A DNA stretch of 8,340 nt from CALZJC01 sp041574955. Its GTDB lineage: Bacteria; Acidobacteriota; Thermoanaerobaculia; Multivoradales; JAHEKO01. The stretch covers positions 1 through 8,340 of the forward strand of contig JBFGNS010000174.1 in the NCBI GenBank assembly GCA_041574955.1. Reading direction: 5' to 3'. The notes under the pieces are model-generated. The model did no database searches. It saw nothing but the letters and a program-made list of their open reading frames with translations, and was not told where the DNA came from. Positions 1-5,400 of this stretch are shown here, piece by piece (within the stretch, counting starts at the first letter, position 1; every line of letters starts with the position of its first letter). A program made the translations under genes and the position numbers.

Positions 1-583
1 AGACCTGCACCGGCTCGACGTCCGCCGGCGCCGGCGGCTCGATCGGCAGCCGCACCAGCAGGCGGTCGCCGGTGACCGCCGCCGTCAGCTCGGCGCCTTC
101 GATGCGCAGCACCGGCTCGGCCAGACCGGCGAACTCGCGCGGGTCGACCTGCACTCGGTTCTCGGCGGTGAGCGCGCTGGCCCGGGCCTCGCTCAGGCGT
201 CCGAACAGCGACGGCGCCGGCTCCTCGGGCTCGGGCTCCGCCGGCTCCGGAGGCTCGGGCTCGGCGGCGGCCGGCTCGCCGCTCTCGGCCACGCCCTCGA
301 CCTCCGGCGGCTGCTCCACGATCTCGCGCACCAGGCGGCGCACCTCGACCGCTTCGAGGCCGGGCAGCGCCAGCCCGCCGATGGTGGTGGTCGGATAGGT
401 CAGCGACAGCTGCAGCTCGAGGCCGCGCTGCGCGACCGTCAGGTCGGTGGTCTGCGCGGGCACCATGCGCGGCGGCGGCTGCGGCGGCTTCTTGTTGCCG
501 CAGGCGGCCAGCGGCAGCGCCAGGGTGAGGACCGCGGCGGTCAGCCGCACGGCGCCGGCGACGGTGCGTTCGGGTCTCGACAT
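1..583 (-). CDS. Putative lipoprotein with Pro/Glu-rich linker (N-terminal part, runs off window)
   Basis: The frame stays open from an ATG at 583-581 to the window edge, giving 194 residues with no stop. The N-terminus is a lipoprotein signal peptide: Arg at 3, 6 and 13, a hydrophobic stretch at about 14-27, and a lipobox LAAC with the lipidated Cys at 28. Gly, not Asp, follows the Cys, so in a diderm the protein would be expected to go to the outer membrane. After CGNKKPP and a proline run (33-38) comes a beta-rich stretch (about 45-90) resembling the fibronectin-III-like lipoproteins that begin CGKKGPP. A Glu/Pro-rich linker (about 90-124) and a second beta-rich stretch (about 150-182) follow. 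The gene starts 34 bp after hslU, with no clear Shine-Dalgarno, and may be co-transcribed with it. Function is unknown; a cell-envelope role is inferred from the signal peptide only. The C-terminus is not visible. Confidence 0.8.
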   Translation of the reverse strand, partial: MSRPERTVAGAVRLTAAVLTLALPLAACGNKKPPQPPPRMVPAQTTDLTVAQRGLELQLSLTYPTTTIGGLALPGLEAVEVRRLVREIVEQPPEVEGVAESGEPAAAEPEPPEPAEPEPEEPAPSLFGRLSEARASALTAENRVQVDPREFAGLAEPVLRIEGAELTAAVTGDRLLVRLPIEPPAPADVEPVQV

Positions 584-617
584 GGCTTTCGGATTGAGGC
601 GGCGCGGCGGGGAGTCG

Positions 618-1976
618 CTACAGGACGTAGCGGCTCAGGTCCTGGTCCTCGACGATATCCGACAGCGCGCGCTGGACGTACGCCTGGTCGATCTTCACCG
701 TCACGCCGGCCATCTCGGGGGCCGAGAAGGAGACCTCGTCGAGCAGCCGCTCGAGCAGCGTCGCCAGGCGGCGGGCGCCGATGTTCTCGGTGCTGGAGTT
801 GACCTCCACCGCCAGCCGCGCCAGCTCGCTGACGGCGTCGTCGGTGAACTCGAGCGCTACCCCCTCGGTGGAGAGCAGCGCCGCGTACTGCTTGGTGAGC
901 GCGTTCTCGGGCTCGGTGAGGATGCGCACGAACTCCTCGCGGCCGAGCGCGTCGAGCTCGACCCGGATCGGGAACCGGCCCTGCAGCTCGGGGATGAGGT
1001 CGGCGGGCTTCGAGACGTGGAAGGCGCCGGCGGCGATGAACAGGATGTGGTCGGTGCGCACCGGCCCGTACTTGGTGGCCACCGTGGTGCCCTCGACGAT
1101 CGGCAGCAGGTCGCGCTGCACCCCCTCGCGCGACACGTCGGGCCCCTTGCCGGCCTCCCGTCCCGCCACCTTGTCGATCTCGTCGAGGAAGATCAGCCCG
1201 GTCTGCTCGACCCGCCGCCGGGCCTCGCGCTGTGTCTGCTGCCGGTCGATCAGCTTGTCGGTCTCCTGCTGCTCGAGCAGCTCGCGCGCCTCGCCGACGG
1301 TGACCTTCTGCTTGCTCTGGCGCGAGAACAGCCCGGGCAGCATCTCGCGCATGTTGATGCCGACCTCCTCGACGCCCTGCGGCGTGAACATCTCGAAGCT
1401 GGGCAGCGTCGACTCCGCCACCTCGACCTCCACCTGGCGGTCTTCGAGGGTGCCGCTCCGCAGCTTGCGCCGGAACTTCTCGCGCGTTGCCCCGAGGTCG
1501 TCCTCGGAGTCCGGCTCCTGGGGCGGCACCAGCAGCTGCAGCAGCCGCTCCTCGGCGCGCTGAACGGCGGTCTCGCGGACCGCCTCGCGCCGCTCGTCGC
1601 GCACCATGACGACCGCGATCTCGACCAGGTCGCGCACCATCGACTCGACGTCGCGGCCGACGTAGCCCACCTCGGTGAACTTGCTCGCCTCGACCTTGAG
1701 GAACGGCGCCTGGGCCAGCTTGGCCAGGCGGCGGGCGATCTCGGTCTTGCCGACGCCGGTGGGGCCGATCATCAAGATGTTCTTGGGCAGGATCTCCTCG
1801 GCCAGCTCGGGCGACAGCTGCTGCCGCCGCCAGCGGTTGCGCAGCGCGATGGCGACCGCCCGCTTGGCCTGCTGCTGGCCGACGATGAACTTGTCCAGCT
1901 CGGCGACGATCAGCCGTGGCGGCTGGTTCTCGAGCCGCGGCCCGGCGGCGGCTGCCGGCGGCGCTTCCACCACCAT
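618..1976 (-). CDS. hslU: HslU (ClpY), ATPase/unfoldase subunit of the HslUV protease
   Basis: This is the AAA+ ring that unfolds proteins with ATP and threads them into the HslV chamber in the cytoplasm. The product is 452 aa, close to E. coli HslU (443). Visible motifs are Walker A GPTGVGKT (71-78), pore loop GYVGRD (104-109), the intermediate I-domain (about 110-240), Walker B LIFLDEID (261-268), the arginine-finger segment ELQGRFP (330-336, Arg334) and sensor 2 GARRL (400-404, Arg402). It ends in DLSRYVL, like the family's C-terminal tail that docks into HslV. The ATG at 1976 was chosen because GAGGAG lies 8 nt upstream and it falls 2 bp after the hslV stop. The same frame is open further upstream, but that part reads through hslV out of frame and has no HslU similarity. 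All expected catalytic motifs are present. Confidence 0.97.
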   Translation of the reverse strand: MVVEAPPAAAAGPRLENQPPRLIVAELDKFIVGQQQAKRAVAIALRNRWRRQQLSPELAEEILPKNILMIGPTGVGKTEIARRLAKLAQAPFLKVEASKFTEVGYVGRDVESMVRDLVEIAVVMVRDERREAVRETAVQRAEERLLQLLVPPQEPDSEDDLGATREKFRRKLRSGTLEDRQVEVEVAESTLPSFEMFTPQGVEEVGINMREMLPGLFSRQSKQKVTVGEARELLEQQETDKLIDRQQTQREARRRVEQTGLIFLDEIDKVAGREAGKGPDVSREGVQRDLLPIVEGTTVATKYGPVRTDHILFIAAGAFHVSKPADLIPELQGRFPIRVELDALGREEFVRILTEPENALTKQYAALLSTEGVALEFTDDAVSELARLAVEVNSSTENIGARRLATLLERLLDEVSFSAPEMAGVTVKIDQAYVQRALSDIVEDQDLSRYVL

Positions 1977-1978
1977 CC

Positions 1979-2515
1979 TCACAGCTCCTCGAGGCTCAGC
2001 CGGTCGTTGGTGTAGACGCAGATCTCGGCCGCCACCCGCATCGCCTCGCGCGCGATCTCGGCTGCCGTCAGCTCGCTGTGGCGGGCGAGCGCGCGTGCCG
2101 CCGCCAGCGCGTAGTTGGCGCCCGAGCCGATCGCCAGCAGGCCGTCGTCGTCGGGCTGCATCAGGTCGCCGTTGCCGGACACCAGGAAGCTCTGCTCGCG
2201 GTCGGCCACGATCATGTGCGCCTCGAGCCGCCGCAGCACGCGGTCGGTGCGCCAGTCCTTGGCCAGCTCGACCACCGCCCGCTCGAGGTTGCCCTGGTGC
2301 TCGTCGAGCTTGGACTCGAAGCGCCCGAACAGCGCCAGCCCGTCGGCGGCGCCGCCGGCGAAGCCGACCAGCACCCGCCCCTTGCCGGCGCGCTTGACCT
2401 TGTTGGCGCCGGCCTTGATGACCGTGTCGCCGAAGGTGACCTGGCCGTCGCTCGCCATGCACACCTTGCCGTCGCGCCGCACCAGCAGCACCGTGGTGTT
2501 TCGGAAGTCGCTCAC
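1979..2515 (-). CDS. hslV: HslV (ClpQ), threonine peptidase subunit of the HslUV protease
   Basis: HslV is the proteolytic core of HslUV, a proteasome-beta-like threonine peptidase that degrades substrates unfolded by HslU. The product is 178 aa from a GTG start. The N-terminus is MSDFRNTTVLLVRRDG; the TT pair aligns with the mature TT of E. coli HslV, so Thr7 is the predicted nucleophile after removal of a six-residue propeptide. In mature numbering the other active-site residues are present: Asp17 (D23), Lys33 (K39), the Gly45 loop (GFAGG, 51-55) and Ser125 (S131, AIGSG). It ends CVYTNDRLSLEEL, typical of the family. The GTG overlaps the upstream stop as GTGA, and no other start codon lies before the nucleophile in this frame without running far into the preceding gene. 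No Shine-Dalgarno is visible, so translation is either coupled or leaderless (see the TACAAT site). hslU follows 2 bp downstream. Confidence 0.96.
   Translation of the reverse strand: MSDFRNTTVLLVRRDGKVCMASDGQVTFGDTVIKAGANKVKRAGKGRVLVGFAGGAADGLALFGRFESKLDEHQGNLERAVVELAKDWRTDRVLRRLEAHMIVADREQSFLVSGNGDLMQPDDDGLLAIGSGANYALAAARALARHSELTAAEIAREAMRVAAEICVYTNDRLSLEEL
1985..1990 (-). promoter_or_regulatory. Ribosome binding site of hslU
   Basis: GAGGAG on the minus strand lies 8 nt before the hslU ATG, inside the last codons of hslV. It is the strongest Shine-Dalgarno in the window and fixes the hslU start. Confidence 0.8.
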
Positions 2516-3084
2516 CGGGCAGGAATTGTAGCGTTTTTGGGCGGCGTTGCCGCGTCGGGCGCCGGCGCCACGGGCAGGCGTCGCAGGAACTCCTCGGGCC
2601 GGTCGGGGGTGACCACCACCGCCTGCTCGGCGGTCTCGACCAGCACCGCGTTGGCCAGGTCGCTGGCGTACAGGTCGAACTCGCCCAGCCGGTGGGAGTC
2701 GAAGCCGCCGCTGCCGGCGACGATCCCGCCGGCCGCCGCCAGCCGCTCCAGGTGGCGGATCTCGCCGGGCCGCAGGCGACGGGCGGCGAGCGCCGGCAGC
2801 GGCAGCTTCAGCCGCTGGCGGCGCGTCTGGACGGCCAGCTCGTCGTCGGTGATCTCGAGCCACAGCGGATCCAAGTCGCCGCTCATGCGCAGCGCCAGGA
2901 AGGCGACGGCGGCGACCGCGCCGGCGATCGCCGCCGGCACCGCCCGGCCGCTCCACCACACCAGCGCCGCCAATGCGACCATCACCAGGGTGAGCGCCAG
3001 CAGCAGCCCCTTGAGGCGCCGCCGGCCGCCGGCCACGGCGCCGCCGGCCGGGCACAAGAACCGCTCGCCGCCGGCCTCAGCCAT
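2512..3084 (-). CDS. Membrane protein with bacterial PH-like domain, function unknown
   Basis: The product is 190 aa. A short N-terminal region is followed by two hydrophobic helices (about 25-44 and 48-66) separated by a short turn (SGRAVP), then a soluble domain (about 73-170). That domain resembles the small bacterial PH-domain family with a GGF...LGEFDLYA...VLVET...VVVTP..PEEFL pattern (positions about 126-167), probably Pfam bPH_5. Both termini are predicted on the same side of the membrane, most likely the cytoplasm. The ATG at 3084 overlaps the end of xerC by 8 bp, and the stop overlaps the hslV GTG as GTGA, so it is embedded in the operon and probably translationally coupled. No Shine-Dalgarno is seen. 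The last 20 residues are proline/alanine-rich. No catalytic motif is visible. The family call comes from pattern recognition; a specific function is not supported. Confidence 0.8.
   Translation of the reverse strand: MAEAGGERFLCPAGGAVAGGRRRLKGLLLALTLVMVALAALVWWSGRAVPAAIAGAVAAVAFLALRMSGDLDPLWLEITDDELAVQTRRQRLKLPLPALAARRLRPGEIRHLERLAAAGGIVAGSGGFDSHRLGEFDLYASDLANAVLVETAEQAVVVTPDRPEEFLRRLPVAPAPDAATPPKNATIPAR
2525..2530 (-). promoter_or_regulatory. Candidate -10 element (TACAAT) just upstream of hslV
   Basis: TACAAT matches the sigma-70 consensus at 5 of 6 positions and ends 9 nt before the hslV GTG. A start site about 7 nt downstream would fall almost at the start codon, giving a leaderless or near-leaderless hslVU mRNA. 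At 17-bp spacing the upstream hexamer is GCGGCA, only 3 of 6 to TTGACA. The site lies in the last codons of the preceding gene, so it may be chance. Confidence 0.3.
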
Positions 3085-4009
3085 CCGCCGGCGTCCGGCG
3101 GCGGGCGCGCGGGTGGGAGTCGCGGTAGACCGCCAGCAGCCGCTCGAGCTCGAGATGGGTGTACTTCTGGGTGGTCGACAGCGAGCTGTGGCCGAGCAGC
3201 TCCTGGATCGCCCGCAGGTCGGCGCCGCCCTCCAGCAGGTGGGTGGCGAAGGTGTGCCGCAGGGTGTGGGGATGGACCCCGGCCGCCACCGAGGCGCGCT
3301 CGACGTAGCGGTCGAGGATGCGGCGCACCGAGCGGTCGCTCAGCCGCTGCCCGCGGTAGTTGAGGAACACCGGCTCGCCGCCGTCGAGGCGGCCGCGGTG
3401 GATGGCGCGCCAGCCATCGAGCCAGCGGCCTAGCGCCTCGGCTGCCGGGCGGCCGAACGGCACCATGCGCTCACGGCCGCCCTTGCCCAGCACCCGCAGC
3501 ACCCGCTCGTCGAGGTCGATGTCGCCCCAGTCGAGCCCCACCAGCTCGCTCACCCGCAGCCCCGAGGCGTACAAGAGCTCGAGCAGCGCCCGGTCGCGCA
3601 GCTCGAGCGGCTCGTCGCCGCCGGCGGCCTCGAGCAGCGCCTCGATCTCGCCCGGCCGCAGGTGACGGGGCAGCTGCTGCGGCTGCTTGGGGCTCGCCAC
3701 GCCGGCCGTCGGGTCGTCCTCGCGCACTCCCTCGCGCAGCGCGAAGCGGAACAGCCCGCGCAGCGCCGACAGCGCGCGCGCCCGGCTGGCGGCGCCGGTG
3801 CCGGAGCGCGCCAGGGCGGCGAGGAACGAGCGCACCGCCAGGGCGTCGGCGGCCGCCGGCCGCACCGCGTCGCGCGCGCAGGCCAGGAAGTCGGCAGCCA
3901 GGAAGTCGAGGAAGCGCTCGAGGTCCCGGCGGTAGGCGCGTACGGTGTGGGGCGACAGGCCACGCTCGTCGCGCAGGTGGCCGAGAAACCGCTCGATCAG
4001 CCCGATCAC
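3077..4009 (-). CDS. xerC: Tyrosine recombinase XerC (XerC/XerD family)
   Basis: This site-specific recombinase resolves chromosome dimers, normally by acting at dif with a partner Xer protein. The product is 310 aa, near the usual length of about 300. The N-terminal SAM-like DNA-binding domain covers about 1-90 (FLGHLRDERGLSPHTVRAYRRDL) and the catalytic domain about 115-295. All six catalytic residues are seen: Arg152 (SGLRVSEL), Lys176 (GKGGRER), His248 and Arg251 (HPHTLRHTFATHL), His274 (LLGHSSLSTT) and Tyr283 (QKYTH). The start is a GTG at 4009 that overlaps the trmFO stop as GTGA, with GGAG 5 nt upstream. The frame is open for hundreds of codons further up, but that extension is antisense-like noise inside trmFO. 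XerC is preferred over XerD because of the topA-trmFO-xerC-hslV context; sequence alone does not settle it. Confidence 0.93.
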   Translation of the reverse strand: MIGLIERFLGHLRDERGLSPHTVRAYRRDLERFLDFLAADFLACARDAVRPAAADALAVRSFLAALARSGTGAASRARALSALRGLFRFALREGVREDDPTAGVASPKQPQQLPRHLRPGEIEALLEAAGGDEPLELRDRALLELLYASGLRVSELVGLDWGDIDLDERVLRVLGKGGRERMVPFGRPAAEALGRWLDGWRAIHRGRLDGGEPVFLNYRGQRLSDRSVRRILDRYVERASVAAGVHPHTLRHTFATHLLEGGADLRAIQELLGHSSLSTTQKYTHLELERLLAVYRDSHPRARRRTPADG

Positions 4010-5361
4010 CGCTGCTCCGCCGCACCGGCCGGGGCGGCCTCGGGCGTCTCGACGAGCTCGATCCCCTGGCGCGCCGCCCACGCCGCCAGCTCGCCCCGCG
4101 CGCGCTCGACGTGGGCGCGCCGGCGCAGCTTGCGTGGCAGCTTGCGGTCGAGCTCCGGGAACAGGCCGTAGTTGACGTTGGCCGGCTGGAAGGTGCGCGG
4201 ATCTGAGTCGACCAGATGGCGGGAGAGGGCGCCGAGTGCGGTGGCCGGCGGCAGCGGCTCGACCTCGGCGCCGGCGCGCTCGCGGGCCAGGTAGAGGGCG
4301 ATCGCCAGCCCGGTGGCCGCCGACTCGAGATACCCCTCGACGCCGGTGATCTGACCGGCCAGCCGCAGGCGGGGGAGCGGGCGCAGCCGGTAGAGGCGGT
4401 CGAGGTGGGTGGGGGAGTTGACGAAGGTGTTGCGGTGGATCTGGCCGAGGCGGACAAAGCGGGCGTCGGCGAAACCGGGCAGCATGCCCAGCACCCGCTT
4501 CTGCTCGCCCCACTTCATGCGCGACTGGAAGCCGACCAGGTTGAGCTGGTCGTGGGCCAGGCTCTCGCGCCGCAGCTGCACCACGGCGTAGCCGCGCTGG
4601 CCGTCGGGCCCGCGCAGCCCGACCGGCTTCATCGGCCCGAACCTCAGGGTGTCGACACCGCGCCGAGCGAGCTCCTCGATCGGCAGGCAGCCCTCGAAGA
4701 ACAGGTCGCGCTCGAAGTCGTGCAGCGGCAGCACCTCGGCCTCGACGATCGCCTGGTGGAAGGCGAGGTACTGCTCGCGGTCGAGCGGCACGTTGAGGTA
4801 GTCGTCGCCGCCCTTGCCGTAGCGCGAGCCCCAGAACATCACCGAGCTGTCGAGGCTGTCGCCGTCGACGATCGGCGCGATGGCGTCGTAGAAGTACAGG
4901 TGCTCGCTGCCTAGCAGCTCCTGGAGCCGCCCGGCCAGCGCCTCGGAGGTCAGCGGTCCGGTGGCCAGGACGGCGTCGCCGGCCGGCAGCTCGGTGACCT
5001 CGGAGCGCCGGATCTCGACGCCCGGCAGCGCCTCCAGCGCGCCGGTGACGCGCGCCGCGAACCGCTCGCGGTCGACCGCCAGAGCGCTGCCGGCCGGTAC
5101 CGCCGCGGCGCGCGCGGCGCTCACGATCAGCGAGCCGAACGCCTCCATCTCGCGCTTGAGCAGGCCCGAGGCGTGCAGCGGATCGTCGCTCCGCAGCGAG
5201 TTGGAGCACACCAGCTCGGCCAGCCGGCCGGTCTTGTGCGCCGGCGTGGTGCGCCGCGGCCGCATCTCGTGCAGCACCACCGGCACGCCGCGCCGCGCCA
5301 GCTGGAAGGCGCACTCGCAGCCTGCCAGACCGCCGCCGACGACGGTGACGGGCTCGCTCAT
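4006..5361 (-). CDS. trmFO: TrmFO, folate/FAD-dependent tRNA (uracil-54-C5)-methyltransferase
   Basis: TrmFO makes ribothymidine at U54 in the tRNA T-loop, taking the methylene group from methylenetetrahydrofolate and reducing it with FAD. The product is 451 aa, slightly longer than the roughly 435 aa Bacillus protein. The FAD-binding Rossmann motif VVGGGLAGCE lies at 7-16. The two functional cysteines known from B. subtilis (C53, C226) are matched by Cys52 (LVCSNSLR) and Cys225 (EGCLPIE). Other family blocks are HEMRP (31-35), AIAPIVD (160-166), KGGDDYLN (183-190), MKPVGLR, VGFQSRMKWGEQKRV and ITGVEGYLESAATG. The ATG at 5361 lies 6 codons before the Rossmann motif; no Shine-Dalgarno precedes it. 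A 39-bp gap separates it from topA, and its stop overlaps the xerC GTG. The Ala/Glu-rich C-terminal tail (about 435-451) looks lineage-specific. Confidence 0.96.
   Translation of the reverse strand: MSEPVTVVGGGLAGCECAFQLARRGVPVVLHEMRPRRTTPAHKTGRLAELVCSNSLRSDDPLHASGLLKREMEAFGSLIVSAARAAAVPAGSALAVDRERFAARVTGALEALPGVEIRRSEVTELPAGDAVLATGPLTSEALAGRLQELLGSEHLYFYDAIAPIVDGDSLDSSVMFWGSRYGKGGDDYLNVPLDREQYLAFHQAIVEAEVLPLHDFERDLFFEGCLPIEELARRGVDTLRFGPMKPVGLRGPDGQRGYAVVQLRRESLAHDQLNLVGFQSRMKWGEQKRVLGMLPGFADARFVRLGQIHRNTFVNSPTHLDRLYRLRPLPRLRLAGQITGVEGYLESAATGLAIALYLARERAGAEVEPLPPATALGALSRHLVDSDPRTFQPANVNYGLFPELDRKLPRKLRRRAHVERARGELAAWAARQGIELVETPEAAPAGAAEQR
4015..4018 (-). promoter_or_regulatory. Ribosome binding site of xerC
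   Basis: GGAG on the minus strand lies 5 nt before the GTG at 4009, within the last trmFO codons. Together with the GTGA overlap it supports the GTG as the xerC start. Confidence 0.55.
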
Positions 5362-5368
5362 CGGCCGC

Positions 5369-5374
5369 AGTCTA
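5369..5374 (-). promoter_or_regulatory. Candidate -10 element (TAGACT) upstream of trmFO
   Basis: TAGACT fits TANNNT and matches the sigma-70 -10 consensus at 4 of 6 positions. It ends 7 nt before the trmFO ATG, which has no Shine-Dalgarno. This spacing is typical of leaderless transcripts in several high-GC bacteria. The -35 region would fall within the GC hairpin, where no TTGACA-like hexamer is seen. The evidence is weak. Confidence 0.2.
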
Positions 5375-5379
5375 CCGCC

Positions 5380-5400
5380 GCCGCCGCGGCGCGCGGCGGC
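5380..5400 (-). other. Perfect 9-bp GC hairpin between topA and trmFO
   Basis: Immediately after the topA stop, the minus strand carries GCCGCCGCG, a CGC loop, and CGCGGCGGC. The arms are perfectly complementary and all G/C. No T-run follows, so it is not a standard intrinsic terminator. It could attenuate read-through or protect the topA mRNA 3' end. GCC-triplet repetition in GC-rich DNA makes such palindromes fairly easy to form by chance. Confidence 0.5.

Noticed and set aside
447..2015. A 522-codon open frame on the plus strand opposite hslU
   Set aside because: It lies wholly antisense to hslU and the start of the lipoprotein gene. Its product is a Leu/Arg/Asp-rich string with no domain, and GC-rich third positions readily leave antisense frames open.
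1977..2462. N-terminal extension of the hslU frame upstream of 1976
   Set aside because: It overlaps hslV out of frame and has no HslU similarity. The ATG at 1976 has GAGGAG at 8 nt and gives the family length.
2516..3055. N-terminal extension of the hslV frame to an ATG at 3055
   Set aside because: It would cover the PH-like membrane gene out of frame and bury the N-terminal threonine nucleophile far inside the protein.
1916..3433. A 505-codon plus-strand frame across hslV, the PH-like gene and xerC
   Set aside because: It is antisense to three recognised genes, has low-complexity Arg/Ala/Pro composition, no motif and no Shine-Dalgarno context.
4010..5314. N-terminal extension of the xerC frame by more than 400 codons
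   Set aside because: The extension is the out-of-frame reading of trmFO, rich in Arg/Ala/Gly. XerC family length, the GTGA overlap and GGAG place the start at 4009.
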